Both the position numbers and the translations under genes were made by a program. 64,000 nucleotides of DNA from Methylomicrobium agile (lineage in GTDB: Bacteria > Pseudomonadota > Gammaproteobacteria > Methylococcales > Methylomonadaceae), in contig NZ_JPOJ01000001.1 of the NCBI RefSeq assembly GCF_000733855.1, forward strand, positions 3,799,001-3,863,000, read 5' to 3'. Position 1 is the stretch's first letter; each line of letters starts with the position of its first letter. Shown in pieces: positions 45,844 through 58,623 of this stretch. The notes under the pieces are model-generated. The model did no database searches and was not told where the DNA came from. It saw nothing but the letters and a program-made list of their open reading frames with translations.

Positions 45844-46965
45844 TTACTTATTCATTAACTCGATGAAGGCATCGAACAGCGGTTCGACATCGTGCGGCCC
45901 GGGGCTCGCCTCGGGATGGCCCTGAAAGCTGAACGCGGGACAATCGGTACGCGCAATTCCCTGCAGACTGCCGTCGAACAGCGAATAGAAGGTCGGCGCC
46001 AGGTTGGCGGGCAGACTGTCTTTATCGACTGCGAAACCGTGGTTCTGGCTGCTGATCATCACACGCCCGGTCGCGACTTCCTGAACCGGATGGTTCGCGC
46101 CGTGATGTCCGAACTTCATTTTTTCGGTTTTCGCGCCGCTGGCCAAAGCCAGCAATTGATGGCCGAGGCAAATGCCGAACACCGGCGTTTGGGTTTCGAG
46201 GATTTTCCGGATCGCTTCGATCGCATAGGTGCACGGTTCCGGGTCGCCGGGACCGTTCGAAAGGAAGACGCCGTCCGGATTCATTGCCAACACGGTTTCG
46301 GCGGGCGTCTCGGCCGGTACGACCGTCACCCGGCAGCCGCGGTTCGCGAGCAGGCGCAAAATGTTGCGTTTCACGCCGAAGTCATATGCAATCACATGCT
46401 TGGCCAGATTTCCGGCCTGGGTGTGCCCCTTACCGAGCTGCCAGATATTTTCGGTCCACTCGTAAGTTTCGGCAGCCGATACCACCTTCGCCAGATCCAT
46501 TCCTTTCAGGCCGGGAAAACTTTCGATCGCGGCTTTCGCGGCTTCGGCATCGGCCGTCTCGCCGGCAACGATCGCGCCGCGCTGAGCGCCTTTGTCGCGC
46601 AGCAGGCGGGTCAGTTTGCGCGTGTCGATATCGGCGATCGCGACGACCCGATTGGCCTCCAGGTATTGCCGCAAAGTCTGTCCGCAGCGAAAGTTGCTCG
46701 CCAAAACCGGCAAATCCCGAATCACCAGACCGCTCGCGAACACCTGCGCAGACTCGTTGTCTTCGCTGTTGCAGCCGGTATTGCCAATATGCGGATAGGT
46801 CAACGTCACGATCTGCCGGGCATAGGAAGGGTCGCTCAAAATCTCCTGATAACCCGTCATCGCGGTATTGAACACGACCTCGCCGACCGAACAGCCGTCG
46901 ACGCCGATCGACGTTCCCTGAAACACTGTCCCCTCTTCCAAAACCAATAAAGCCGGTCTAGTCAA
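45844..46965 (-). CDS. carA: Carbamoyl-phosphate synthase small subunit (glutaminase)
   Basis: 373 residues from TTG 46965. AGAGG at 46974-46978 is 8 bases from this TTG but abuts an upstream GTG at 46974, so the TTG is preferred; the protein then starts [12 protein letters not shown], matching the family. The C-terminal class I glutamine amidotransferase has the nucleophile in G-I-C-L-G-H-Q and the catalytic His/Glu in G-H-P-E-A-S-P-G. It feeds ammonia to CarB. A leader hairpin at 46987-47020 may regulate it. Confidence 0.95.
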   Translation of the reverse strand: MTRPALLVLEEGTVFQGTSIGVDGCSVGEVVFNTAMTGYQEILSDPSYARQIVTLTYPHIGNTGCNSEDNESAQVFASGLVIRDLPVLASNFRCGQTLRQYLEANRVVAIADIDTRKLTRLLRDKGAQRGAIVAGETADAEAAKAAIESFPGLKGMDLAKVVSAAETYEWTENIWQLGKGHTQAGNLAKHVIAYDFGVKRNILRLLANRGCRVTVVPAETPAETVLAMNPDGVFLSNGPGDPEPCTYAIEAIRKILETQTPVFGICLGHQLLALASGAKTEKMKFGHHGANHPVQEVATGRVMISSQNHGFAVDKDSLPANLAPTFYSLFDGSLQGIARTDCPAFSFQGHPEASPGPHDVEPLFDAFIELMNK

Positions 46966-46986
46966 ACACGTCACCTCTAAATGCGC

Positions 46987-47020
46987 AAAACGGGATGAAT
47001 CCGTACGAACGCATCCCGTT
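46987..47020 (-). promoter_or_regulatory. Terminator-like hairpin in the carA leader
   Basis: On the minus strand AACGGGATG (47020-47012) pairs with CATCCCGTT (46996-46988) and is followed by T residues to 46987, nine bases before the carA ribosome site. This position suits an attenuator or a roadblock on translation. No leader peptide was found by eye. The rest of 46966-47280 holds nothing recognisable. Confidence 0.5.
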
Positions 47021-47280
47021 ACAAAATTGAAATCGCGTAATTTTACGAAATTATCGGGTTTTGGTCATTAACAATTTTGGGAAGAGACGAATTTTCGGCG
47101 GATTGCCGCACTTTTTTATCTTCCGGCGGGCGGTTCCGCTTTGCGGGTTTGACTTTTCAGGCGGCATCGAACAGATTGGTGCCCCTTGAAACGGTCCGGC
47201 TATCCCGTACCGAACCGGAGGATCCGCTACCTGGGTTTGCAACGCCTGTCATCGGCTGGCTGCCGCCAAAGGAATGAGCC

Positions 47281-48249
47281 CTAAAGCCTTGCTCGGTAAA
47301 CGATCCAGGAATCGGCCATCCGCTCGCGCTGGATGCTCGTAAAACTGTCCAGGCAGATATCGTCACTATAATCCATGAAGTTATTGATCGGGTCTGCGCC
47401 GGGAAATCTTTTTCCTTTACACGTATCCCGTCCGACAGGACAGCCGTAAGAAGGCGAACGCTCCGCCGGCGTATCTGCGGCACGGTCGCCCTTATTATTA
47501 TTGCATCCGCCCTGAAAAGTATGGTAGAGGCCTAACCAGTGCCCGACTTCATGCGTTGCGGTATCGCCCAAATTGTAAGGCACGGCACTGCCGCCGGGGA
47601 GGGATGAAAAAAATATTACCACGCCGTCATCCTTAGGATTCGATACATAGGATGCCGGAAAAGTCGACCACCCGAGCATACCGCCACCGGTATTGGCACT
47701 GTACAGGTTCAGCGCATCCGCCCCGCCTTTGCGTAACGCGGTTTTGGCTTCTTTTTCGGCTATAGACCCGGGTCTCATCGCATACCATTCATTGTTTGTA
47801 GTTCTATCCACTTCGACAAGATCGAAGCGCACCCCGAATCCTGCGCCTGTACTCCCATAAGCGGCATTGAGTATCGTTACCTGGGAATTAATGACCGTAT
47901 CCGGCACATCCCCTTCCCCGATTTTTGAAGTAATGACATGAAAGTAAACGGGAACGACCGCTTCCGCGATATTGGCGGTACTGAGCCTGCGTTGCCTGGC
48001 TCTTTTACGCGTCGCGTTATTGATTTTGCGCATGGCAATGGCATCGGGATGAATGGTGCCGCAACGGAAACCGTTTTCGACGAATGCACGTTGGCTCGTC
48101 CATTCATTTTCTCCAATCTTGAAAGGCTTAGCGTCATCCGCTTGACTTGCGGCCGACAGAGAGAGAGTTCCTATTGCGCCTATCAATGAGATAGCCTGTG
48201 AAATATGAGATTTCCCTTTGAAAAAAACTTCAAGTGTCCTGTTAGACAT
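47281..48249 (-). CDS. Secreted M43-type zinc metalloprotease (pappalysin-like)
   Basis: 322 residues. A signal peptide (hydrophobic 17-33, cleavage near A-S-Q-A at 37) sends it out of the cytoplasm. H233-E-V-G-H237-W-L-G-L-Y-H243 is the extended zinc motif of metzincins, and the Met-turn is N-F-M292-D-Y. The sequence around G-D-R-A-A-D-T-P and the cysteines (C249, C270, C277, C299) fits the M43B family. It should cleave proteins outside the cell. No inhibitor or secretion gene is adjacent. The gene is isolated between carA and secA. Confidence 0.88.
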   Translation of the reverse strand: MSNRTLEVFFKGKSHISQAISLIGAIGTLSLSAASQADDAKPFKIGENEWTSQRAFVENGFRCGTIHPDAIAMRKINNATRKRARQRRLSTANIAEAVVPVYFHVITSKIGEGDVPDTVINSQVTILNAAYGSTGAGFGVRFDLVEVDRTTNNEWYAMRPGSIAEKEAKTALRKGGADALNLYSANTGGGMLGWSTFPASYVSNPKDDGVVIFFSSLPGGSAVPYNLGDTATHEVGHWLGLYHTFQGGCNNNKGDRAADTPAERSPSYGCPVGRDTCKGKRFPGADPINNFMDYSDDICLDSFTSIQRERMADSWIVYRARL

Positions 48250-48493
48250 AACCCCTCCTTAATGATCCTTGGCATGTCAGTCCGTAATTTCAATAGATAT
48301 AGATGCCCCGGCACCTCGTCGATATACCTCCTGTTGCGGTTGAGTCTTTTGAATGGGTGGAAGTTTCTTTTACCAGATTAAAATATACCGGTCAAGAAAA
48401 ATGCACGCGCCTATAGCGTTCGCTTGATACTGAAACGCCGGTTTTCCGAATTGAAAAACCGCCGTTCATTGGATGAGGATAAACAGTCCTGAA

Positions 48494-51211
<2,718 letters not shown>

Positions 51212-51314
51212 GTTTATTCCGAAATATTAATTGTGAATAAAAAAAGACCGATTATAACCGGTTTGCCGCTTTTTTTATAGCGAGGCGGGTTTTACGCCGG
51301 CAAGGCTCCACGCA

Positions 51315-51830
51315 TCAAAAACAACTGCCGTAATTCAGCAGCAAATCTTCGCAATTGAAGAAAATGCGCGGATACTCGACCCGAATGTACAGTTTCAAGG
51401 CGTATTCGATGAATACGCCAAGGGTCGCTAAACGAGCGCCGGCACTGTACAGGCGAAGCCCGGTATTTGCCGAGCAGCGCCAGATGGACACCGTCCACCA
51501 GATGATCGGAAGCAGCAGGACAAAATGCACATCATCCCAGCTCGATACAGTCCACAACCCTGACCGGGCAAGCCAATCCACACCGAACAAGACAACGTTC
51601 AGCAATAGAAAGAAAGGCCAAAAAGTAGCAGCCAGCCACTGTCTTCCGGTCCAGCACGAGAACAAATAATTCTCCGAAGTCCGCCGCCCAAGCTTTTCGC
51701 CCGGAGCAAGAGTCAAAACCCATAACCCCGCGAAAAGGCCGCTGATAATGAACAAAGCCTCCGACGGGCTAATCAAATCGAGTTGGCCGAATACAATCGG
51801 CAACGAATAAACAAACATCACGACCCTCAT
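51315..51830 (-). CDS. Hypothetical integral membrane protein
   Basis: 171 residues with about four hydrophobic segments (near 24-42, 66-88, 99-114 and 128-146). No family is recognised. It is Trp-rich in the central loops and ends in a soluble Cys-containing tail (N-C-E-D-L-L-L-N-Y). It stands alone between secA and recA on the minus strand, with recA diverging. Base composition is a little lower in GC than the neighbours. Confidence 0.55.
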   Translation of the reverse strand: MRVVMFVYSLPIVFGQLDLISPSEALFIISGLFAGLWVLTLAPGEKLGRRTSENYLFSCWTGRQWLAATFWPFFLLLNVVLFGVDWLARSGLWTVSSWDDVHFVLLLPIIWWTVSIWRCSANTGLRLYSAGARLATLGVFIEYALKLYIRVEYPRIFFNCEDLLLNYGSCF

Positions 51831-51960
51831 CCGAGACCTATGAAGCCGGCTTGGAATCCCAAAACAACACTACCCCGAACCGGCACCCGTATGTAATAAT
51901 ACTCTATTAAATTGAGCGGCACTCCGTTAACTCATCTGGTCATTATTTAAGGTATAGGCA

Positions 51961-52992
51961 ATGGACGAAAACAGAAAAAAAGCGCTCGGTGTGGCATTGA
52001 TGCAAATCGAAAAGCAGTTCGGCAAAGGCTCGGTCATGCGGATGGGCGACGTGGCGGCGGCCCGCGACATCGAGGTGGTGTCGACCGGCTCGTTGGGACT
52101 GGATATTGCCTTGGGCTGCGGCGGCTTGCCGCGCGGCCGGATCGTCGAAATCTACGGGCCGGAATCCTCCGGAAAAACCACGCTGACCTTGCAAGTAATC
52201 GCCGAAGTACAAAAACTGGGCGGCACCGCCGCCTTCGTCGATGCCGAACACGCGCTGGACCCCGGCTATGCCGAAAAAATCGGCGTGAACGTAGACGATC
52301 TCTTGGTTTCACAACCCGACACCGGTGAGCAGGCACTCGAAATCACCGACATGCTGGTACGTTCCGGCGCAGTCGACGTGGTGGTGGTCGACTCAGTCGC
52401 CGCGCTGACCCCGAAGGCCGAAATCGAAGGCGACATGGGCGATTCGCACATGGGCCTGCAGGCGCGGCTGATGTCCCAGGCATTGCGTAAACTGACCGCG
52501 AACATCAAGCGTTCGAACACGCTGGTGATCTTCATCAACCAGATCCGGATGAAAATCGGCGTGATGTTCGGCAACCCCGAAACTACCACCGGCGGCAATG
52601 CCCTCAAATTTTACGCCTCGGTGCGCCTGGACATTCGCCGAATCGGCTCGGTCAAGAAAGGCGAGGAAGTGATCGGCAACGAAACGCGTGTCAAGGTGGT
52701 CAAGAACAAGGTCGCTCCCCCGTTCAAACAGGCCGAATTCGAGATTCTATACGGCGAAGGGATTTCGTTCTACGGCGAGTTGGTCGATCTGGGCGTCAGC
52801 TTCGGCCTGATCCAGAAATCCGGCTCGTGGTACAGCTACGGCGACGAAAAGATCGGCCAGGGCAAGGACAACGCGAAACAGTACCTGAAAGAGCATCCGG
52901 ACAAGGCCAAAGAAATCGAAACGAAAATCCGCGCGGAAGCGTTCGGCAAGGTACTGCCGGTTTCGAACAAGTCCGATCTTGACGAGGAGTAA
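51961..52992 (+). CDS. recA: Recombinase RecA
   Basis: 343 residues, the strand-exchange protein and SOS coprotease. Walker A is G66-P-E-S-S-G-K-T73; loop L2 and the N-Q-I-R-M-K-I segment are intact. AAGG at 51949-51952 precedes the ATG at 51961 by 8 bases. No enterobacterial-type LexA box (CTG-N10-CAG) was found in the upstream 120 bp; a GTAATAATACT stretch at 51893-51903 slightly resembles other LexA motifs. recX follows by 18 bp. Confidence 0.98.
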   Translation: MDENRKKALGVALMQIEKQFGKGSVMRMGDVAAARDIEVVSTGSLGLDIALGCGGLPRGRIVEIYGPESSGKTTLTLQVIAEVQKLGGTAAFVDAEHALDPGYAEKIGVNVDDLLVSQPDTGEQALEITDMLVRSGAVDVVVVDSVAALTPKAEIEGDMGDSHMGLQARLMSQALRKLTANIKRSNTLVIFINQIRMKIGVMFGNPETTTGGNALKFYASVRLDIRRIGSVKKGEEVIGNETRVKVVKNKVAPPFKQAEFEILYGEGISFYGELVDLGVSFGLIQKSGSWYSYGDEKIGQGKDNAKQYLKEHPDKAKEIETKIRAEAFGKVLPVSNKSDLDEE

Positions 52993-53010
52993 AATCCGAA
53001 CCGATTTTCC

Positions 53011-53511
53011 GTGGACCCAACGGACGACAAGATCAGGGCCGAATGCTTGCGGCTGTTGGCCGGCCGCGAACACAGCAGGAAAGAACTGACGCAAAAGCTG
53101 GCCACCCATGGTTTTGCAAAAGAAAGCATCGAAGCGGTCCTCGACCAACTGGCCGAAGAAAACTGGCAAAGCGATGCACGCTATGCGGAAAGTTATGCGC
53201 GTTCGCGGATACTGAAGGGTTACGGTCCCGTATTTATAACTTACGAACTGCGCCAGAACGGCATCGATCCCGCCCATCTTCCCTCGTTTGATCTCGAAGC
53301 GCTCGCCAAGTCGGTAGCGGGCGGATGGCTGGCGCTTTTGCGGCAGGTTTATCGCAAGAAATATAGTGACAGCCTGATTCCAAATCGAAATGAGTGGGCA
53401 AAACGTAACCGGTTTTTACAACAACGCGGCTTTACGAATGCCATGATTACGGATTTATTTGCTTTCGTGAGGCACGCCGAAACGGGGAGCGGATCATTCC
53501 CTGGTGAATGA
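53011..53511 (+). CDS. recX: Regulatory protein RecX
   Basis: 166 residues, mostly helical three-helix repeats. RecX binds RecA filaments and limits them. Family signs: L-L-A-G-R-E-H-S-R-K-E-L-T-Q-K-L near the start, D-A-R-Y-A-E-S-Y-A-R-S-R mid-protein and R-F-L-Q-Q-R-G-F-T-N near the end. GTG start at 53011, 18 bp behind recA. Confidence 0.93.
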   Translation: MDPTDDKIRAECLRLLAGREHSRKELTQKLATHGFAKESIEAVLDQLAEENWQSDARYAESYARSRILKGYGPVFITYELRQNGIDPAHLPSFDLEALAKSVAGGWLALLRQVYRKKYSDSLIPNRNEWAKRNRFLQQRGFTNAMITDLFAFVRHAETGSGSFPGE

Positions 53512-53537
53512 ACTTGAGCCGAAAGCTCCGGCATTTT

Positions 53538-53612
53538 GTAGGGTACGCTGCGCGTACCTTTAGCAGAGCTCGATTTAACCGAGCCGAAAACGGTACGCAC
53601 AGCGTACCCTAC
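53538..53612. repeat. Family A palindromic repeat, copy 6
   Basis: Arms GTAGGGTACGCTGCGCGTAC and GGTACGCACAGCGTACC with a 33-bp spacer, between recX and alaS. Transcription from recA into alaS would have to pass through it. Confidence 0.9.
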
Positions 53613-53708
53613 GATTTTCGAAATTGGTCGCTCTCCCGCGCAGTGCGTGGAAACGAAAAAACACCTCAACAGGAATTTAACTTCTTTAGTCTTTTAATCG
53701 CATAACCT

Positions 53709-56324
53709 ATGAAAAAGATGACCAGCGCTGAACTGCGCTCCGCCTTTCTGGAATTCTTCCGCCAACGGGGGCATACGATCGAGCCGTCCAGTCCGTTGAT
53801 TCCCGGCAACGACCCTACCCTGCTGTTCACGAATGCCGGCATGGTGCAGTACAAGGACGTCTTTCTGGGCCGCGAGCACAAGGGTTTCACGCGCGCGGCG
53901 ACCAGCCAGCGCTGCGTCCGCGCCGGCGGCAAGCACAACGACCTGGAAAACGTCGGCTATACCGCAAGGCATCATACCTTTTTCGAAATGCTCGGCAACT
54001 TCAGTTTCGGCGATTATTTCAAGAAAGAGGCGATCCACTTTGCCTGGGACTTTTTGACGCAAGAACTGGAAATCCCGCCGCAAAAGTTATGGGTCACCGT
54101 GTTCGAAGAAGACAGCGAGGCCGAAGCCATCTGGCTGAACGAAGTCGGTATCGATTCTAACCGCTTCTCCCGGATCGGTGCGAAAGACAATTTCTGGTCG
54201 ATGGGCGACACCGGTCCCTGCGGCCCGTGCAGCGAAATTTTTTACGACCACGGCGAATCGATTCCGGGCGGCCCGCCCGGCTCCCCCGACGAAGACGGCG
54301 ACCGTTACATCGAAATCTGGAATCTGGTGTTCATGCAGTACGACCGCGCCGCCGACGGCACCCTGACGCCGCTGCCGAAGCCTTCGGTCGATACCGGGAT
54401 GGGTCTGGAGCGGATCGCGGCAGTTTCGCAAGGCGTGCACAGCAACTACGAAATCGACCTGTTCCAGAAACTGCTGAAGGCCGCCGCGCAACTGGTCGGC
54501 ACCGACGACTTGAACCAGAGCTCGCTGCGGGTGATCGCGGACCATATCCGCTCCTGCGCGTTCCTGGTCGCGGACGGCGTCTTGCCCTCGAACGAAGGAC
54601 GCGGTTACGTGCTGCGCCGGATCATCCGCCGCGCAATCCGGCACGGCTACCGCCTCGGCATTCGCGACATTTTCTTCTACAAGCTGGTCGCGCCGCTCAC
54701 CGAAGAAATGGGCCCGGCCTATCCCGAGCTGAAGAACGCACAGGCGCAGGTCGAACGCATCCTGAAAAAAGAGGAAGAACGCTTCGCGGAAACCCTGGGG
54801 CAAGGCATGAAGATTCTCGAAGCCTGCATCGCCAAACTCGAAGGCCATGTGATCCCGGGCGATACCGTCTTCCAGCTCTACGACACCTACGGCTTCCCGG
54901 TCGATCTGACCGCCGACTTCGCACGCGAGCACGACCTGTCGGTCGATCATGCAGGCTTCGAAACCGCCATGACCGCTCAGCGCGACCGCGCGCGTTCGGC
55001 CAGCCATTTCGGCGCCGATTACGACCAGGACATCAAACTCGACGTCGAGACCGAATTCACCGGTTACCACCATCTCGCCGATCAGTCCCATATCGTCGCG
55101 CTGTATGCGCAGGGCCAACCGGTCGAGACCCTGGCGTCCGGCCAGGAAGGCGTGATCGTACTCGACAGGACCCCGTTTTATGCCGAATCGGGCGGACAGG
55201 TCGGCGACTCGGGCACGATCACTATCGCCGATTCCGCCTTCGAAGTGGCCGATACCCAGAAACAGGGCGGCAATCTGTTTCTGCACAAGGGCAAAGTGCT
55301 GAACGGCGCCTTCAAGACCGGTCAGGTTTGCATCGCCAGCGTCAATGTTTCGGAGAGACGGGCGACCGCGCTGAATCACTCGGCCACGCATCTCTTGCAT
55401 GCCGCGCTCAAACAGGTGCTCGGCGAGCATGTTGCGCAGAAAGGATCCTTGGTCAATCCCGAGCGCCTGCGTTTCGATTTTTCGCACTTCGAGCCGGTCA
55501 CCGGCGAGCAAATCGCGGAGCTGGAACGGATCGTAAACGAGCAGATTCGCCTGAATGCGCCGGTTTCGGCCGAAATCATGGCGAAAGACGAGGCGGTCAA
55601 AGCGGGCGCGGTGGCCCTGTTCGGCGAAAAATACGGCGCCGAAGTGCGCGTGCTGAAGATCGGCGATTTCTCGACCGAATTGTGCGGCGGCACCCATGTC
55701 GAGCGGGCCGGCGACATCGGTTGCTTCAAGATCGTCGGCGAAACCGGCGTCGCGGCCGGCGTACGGCGTATCGAAGCGGTCACCGGACAAGGCTGCATCG
55801 ACTGGATCGCGGGACGCGACAAGGCGCTCGCCTCGATTGCGGGCCTGTTGAAAAGCTCGCCCGACAAGGCGGCTGAAAAGGTCGAACAACTACTCGAAAA
55901 AACCCGCCACCTCGAAAAGCAGCTGGAGCGTCTGAACGCGAAACTGGCCAGTTCGGCCGGCGACGAACTCGGCGCCAAAGCGGTCGAAGTGAACGGCATC
56001 AAGGTACTGGCGGTCAAGCTGGACGGCGTCGATCCGAAATCGCTGCGCGACCTGGTCGACCAATTGAAGAACAAGCTCGGCAGCGCGGCGATCGTGCTCG
56101 CGACCGTCGACGGCGACAAGGTCAGCCTGACCGCGGGCGTCACGAAAGATCAGACAGGCCGCGTGAAGGCCGGCGATCTGGTCAATTTCGTCGCGACCCA
56201 AGTGGGTGGTAAAGGCGGCGGCCGGCCGGATATGGCGCAGGCGGGCGGGAACGATCCGTCCGGGCTGGCGAAGGCCTTGGCCGACGTGCCGGCGTGGGTG
56301 CAAACGCAAACGGCATCCGGCTAA
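53709..56324 (+). CDS. alaS: Alanine-tRNA ligase
   Basis: 871 residues. The class II catalytic core (about 1-250) has R-S-A-F-L-E-F-F motif 1 and the G-M-G-L-E-R motif 3. The editing domain has H-S-A-T-H-L-L-H and C-G-G-T-H zinc residues, which clear mischarged serine or glycine. The C-terminal oligomerisation part ends [11 protein letters not shown]. Length is normal. Confidence 0.97.
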   Translation: MKKMTSAELRSAFLEFFRQRGHTIEPSSPLIPGNDPTLLFTNAGMVQYKDVFLGREHKGFTRAATSQRCVRAGGKHNDLENVGYTARHHTFFEMLGNFSFGDYFKKEAIHFAWDFLTQELEIPPQKLWVTVFEEDSEAEAIWLNEVGIDSNRFSRIGAKDNFWSMGDTGPCGPCSEIFYDHGESIPGGPPGSPDEDGDRYIEIWNLVFMQYDRAADGTLTPLPKPSVDTGMGLERIAAVSQGVHSNYEIDLFQKLLKAAAQLVGTDDLNQSSLRVIADHIRSCAFLVADGVLPSNEGRGYVLRRIIRRAIRHGYRLGIRDIFFYKLVAPLTEEMGPAYPELKNAQAQVERILKKEEERFAETLGQGMKILEACIAKLEGHVIPGDTVFQLYDTYGFPVDLTADFAREHDLSVDHAGFETAMTAQRDRARSASHFGADYDQDIKLDVETEFTGYHHLADQSHIVALYAQGQPVETLASGQEGVIVLDRTPFYAESGGQVGDSGTITIADSAFEVADTQKQGGNLFLHKGKVLNGAFKTGQVCIASVNVSERRATALNHSATHLLHAALKQVLGEHVAQKGSLVNPERLRFDFSHFEPVTGEQIAELERIVNEQIRLNAPVSAEIMAKDEAVKAGAVALFGEKYGAEVRVLKIGDFSTELCGGTHVERAGDIGCFKIVGETGVAAGVRRIEAVTGQGCIDWIAGRDKALASIAGLLKSSPDKAAEKVEQLLEKTRHLEKQLERLNAKLASSAGDELGAKAVEVNGIKVLAVKLDGVDPKSLRDLVDQLKNKLGSAAIVLATVDGDKVSLTAGVTKDQTGRVKAGDLVNFVATQVGGKGGGRPDMAQAGGNDPSGLAKALADVPAWVQTQTASG

Positions 56325-56333
56325 CAACTCCGA

Positions 56334-56419
56334 GTAGGATGGGTTGAGGAACGAAACCCATCAAAAACAACCAATGCGAACGGACTTGATGGGTTTCGCT
56401 GTCGCTCTACCCATCCTAC
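56334..56419. repeat. GTAGGATGGGTT palindromic repeat
   Basis: GTAGGATGGGTTGAGGAACG and its near reverse complement with an inner palindromic GATGGGTTTCG part. Sits in the alaS-lysC gap. Similar in plan to families C and the repeat at 32468. Confidence 0.75.
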
Positions 56420-56450
56420 CTATTACAAACAAAAAATCAACAGGTTGAAA

Positions 56451-57674
56451 ATGGCACTGTATGTGTTCAAATTCGGCGGTACTTCGGTCGGCTCGGTCGA
56501 GCGGATCAAGGCGGTCGCCGAAAAAGTCAAAAAGGCGCACGACCGGGGCGACCGGATCGTCGTGGTCGTCTCGGCGATGAGCGGCGAAACCAATCGGCTG
56601 ATCGGGCTGGCGAAAGACATTCAGGCGCAGCCGAACGCGCGCGAGCTCGACATGCTGGTCTCGACCGGCGAACAGGTCACCGTCGCGCTGCTCGCGATGG
56701 CGCTGGAAGAAATCGGCTGTCCGGCGTTTTCGTTCACCGGTGGCCAGGTCGGGATTCTGACCGACAGCAGCCATACCAAGGCCCGCATCCGCAACATCGA
56801 CGATAGCCGGATGCGTGCGCATCTGAACGAAGGCAAAGTCGTCGTGGTCGCCGGCTTCCAGGGCGTCGACGAGAACGACAACATCACCACCTTGGGCCGC
56901 GGCGGCTCCGACACCACCGCCGTCGCGCTGGCGGCCGCGTTGAAAGCCGACGAATGCCTGATCTATACCGACGTCGACGGCGTGTATACGACCGACCCGC
57001 GCATCGAACCGAAAGCCCGCCGCCTCGACCGGATCACCTTCGAGGAAATGCTCGAAATGGCCAGCCTCGGCTCGAAAGTCCTGCAGATCCGCTCGGTCGA
57101 ATTCGCCGGCAAATACAACGTGCCGCTGCGCGTACTATCGTCGTTTACCGAAGGCAGCGGCACCCTGATCACTTACGAGGAAACACAAATGGAAAGCGCA
57201 TTGATTTCGGGCATCGCCTTCAACCGGGACGAAGCCAAACTCACGATCACCGGCGTGCCGGACAAGCCGGGCGTCGCCTCCAAAATCCTCGGCCCGATCG
57301 CCGATGCGAACATCGAAGTCGACATGATCGTGCAGAACATCGCCGAGGACGAAACGACCGATTTCACCTTTACCGTGCACCGGAACGATTTTCAGCGCGC
57401 GAAAGCCTCGCTCGAAAAAACCTGCGCGGAACTCGGCGCGAAAAAAGTCACCGCCGACGACAATATCGTGAAAATTTCGATCGTCGGCGTCGGCATGCGC
57501 TCGCATGCGGGCATCGCCAGCACGATGTTCCGGACTCTGGCGGCCGAGGGCATCAACATCAAGATGATCTCCACCTCCGAAATCAAGATTTCGGTCGTGG
57601 TCGACGAGAAATACCTGGAACTTGCGGTCCGGGCGCTGCATGCGGCGTTTAAGCTGGATCAGCAGGCGGCATAA
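56451..57674 (+). CDS. lysC: Aspartate kinase (alpha subunit; internal start for beta)
   Basis: 407 residues, first step of lysine, threonine and methionine synthesis. The kinase domain has K-F-G-G-T-S at 7-12 and the G-R-G-G-S-D-T-T motif. Two ACT domains (about 260-330 and 340-405) would bind amino acids as feedback inhibitors. Starts at ATG 56451 (M-A-L-Y-V-F-K-F-G-G). An internal ATG at 57189 (residue 247) with GAGGAA at 57177-57182 should produce the separate beta subunit. csrA often follows lysC in related bacteria, but not here. Confidence 0.96.
   Translation: MALYVFKFGGTSVGSVERIKAVAEKVKKAHDRGDRIVVVVSAMSGETNRLIGLAKDIQAQPNARELDMLVSTGEQVTVALLAMALEEIGCPAFSFTGGQVGILTDSSHTKARIRNIDDSRMRAHLNEGKVVVVAGFQGVDENDNITTLGRGGSDTTAVALAAALKADECLIYTDVDGVYTTDPRIEPKARRLDRITFEEMLEMASLGSKVLQIRSVEFAGKYNVPLRVLSSFTEGSGTLITYEETQMESALISGIAFNRDEAKLTITGVPDKPGVASKILGPIADANIEVDMIVQNIAEDETTDFTFTVHRNDFQRAKASLEKTCAELGAKKVTADDNIVKISIVGVGMRSHAGIASTMFRTLAAEGINIKMISTSEIKISVVVDEKYLELAVRALHAAFKLDQQAA
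57189..57674 (+). CDS. Aspartate kinase beta subunit (internal in-frame start in lysC)
   Basis: M-E-S-A-L-I-S-G-I at residue 247 of lysC is preceded by GAGGAA, 6 bases before the ATG. Lys-sensitive aspartate kinases of the alpha2beta2 type make a beta subunit in this way, covering only the two ACT domains (161 residues here). Confidence 0.6.
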   Translation: MESALISGIAFNRDEAKLTITGVPDKPGVASKILGPIADANIEVDMIVQNIAEDETTDFTFTVHRNDFQRAKASLEKTCAELGAKKVTADDNIVKISIVGVGMRSHAGIASTMFRTLAAEGINIKMISTSEIKISVVVDEKYLELAVRALHAAFKLDQQAA

Positions 57675-57686
57675 CGCACTCGCTTG

Positions 57687-57721
57687 GGCTCCGTTTTCCC
57701 GCCCAAACGGAGCCTCATTTT
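57687..57721 (+). terminator. Rho-independent terminator of lysC
   Basis: GGCTCCGTTT (57687-57696) and AAACGGAGCC (57705-57714) form a perfect 10-bp stem with an 8-base loop, then TCATTTT. It lies 13 bp past the stop. Confidence 0.85.
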
Positions 57722-57896
57722 CCCCTCCATCCATCGAGATGGCAATAATGTTTCTGTTCAGAAATCCGGAATTCAAGGTCATTCCGAGGACTGAACCTAA
57801 AACGGCAAGCGCTGCCTAATTTCTGGGGAGTGATTTTCGAGGCGAACTTGGCTTCGAATCACGGTCAACAGTCAAATTTCCAAAGGGAGCGAGACG

Positions 57897-58319
57897 ATGG
57901 AAAGCGCAGACAGAGTACGTGCAAACACTTCTGAAGCAATCAACTGCAGAATCGACCGGGCGATAGAAGCTCGTGTACGGGAATATGCCCAAAAAAGCTC
58001 CGTAGAGATTACCCGACGCATCGACGAACTCGACCGCGAATGGGACATCGAACGCTTGCTCGAAACCAACGCTTCGGCGCTGGCTTTTACCGGCTTGTTG
58101 CTCGGTATCACAAAAAACGTGAAGTGGCTGCTCCTGCCGGCGGTCGTTTTACCGTTCCTGTTTCAACATGCGGTTCAGGGCTGGTGCCCGCCGGTGCCCT
58201 TATTGCGGCGTCTGGGTGTCCGTACGCGTAAGGAAATCGACCGCGAAAAATATGCGTTGAAAGCCTTGCGCGGCGATTTTCACACTACCGAAACCGCCGG
58301 GCTACCGAAGCCGGATTAA
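57897..58319 (+). CDS. DUF2892-type membrane protein
   Basis: 140 residues. The N-terminal 60 residues are helical and charged (many Arg/Glu). A hydrophobic stretch (about 60-85) is followed by G-W-C-P-P-V-P-L-L-R-R-L-G-V-R, the segment that marks DUF2892 (YgaP-like inner membrane) proteins, and a basic tail with R-K-E-I-D-R-E-K-Y-A-L-K. The function is not known. AGGGAG at 57881-57886 precedes the ATG at 57897 by 10 bases. Confidence 0.75.
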   Translation: MESADRVRANTSEAINCRIDRAIEARVREYAQKSSVEITRRIDELDREWDIERLLETNASALAFTGLLLGITKNVKWLLLPAVVLPFLFQHAVQGWCPPVPLLRRLGVRTRKEIDREKYALKALRGDFHTTETAGLPKPD

Positions 58320-58623
58320 AATCGGTAAATCTTTAGCCTCGACCTCCACGCCCGGTTCGACGCAGTTTTCCACTCCTTGCCTCTTCGGCCCGGAGTACGT
58401 TATGCGGCCCCGGCCTATACCCCAAATTAAAGAATCGACATTCATTTTCGGAGAGTCGCCGGCACGAATCCGGTTTTTGACTTGACGGGATAGCCTCCAA
58501 CTCCTTCCATGTCCTTCCATGTAAGAATTATCGCGAATTTTCCTGAGCAACTTGTTTTCTATCGGCGTTATAATCTGGAGGTTTAACAGCGTTTTCCGAT
58601 TGAATGCCTAAAAGCGTCCGCCC
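58320..58623. other. Intergenic region before the SbcC-like gene
   Basis: 304 bp with no recognised gene. It contains a short tandem duplication (CCTTCCATGT twice at about 58502-58521). A minus-strand frame of 82 codons (58302-58550) has no supporting family or ribosome site and is not called. sbcD, which usually precedes sbcC, is not here. Confidence 0.45.
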
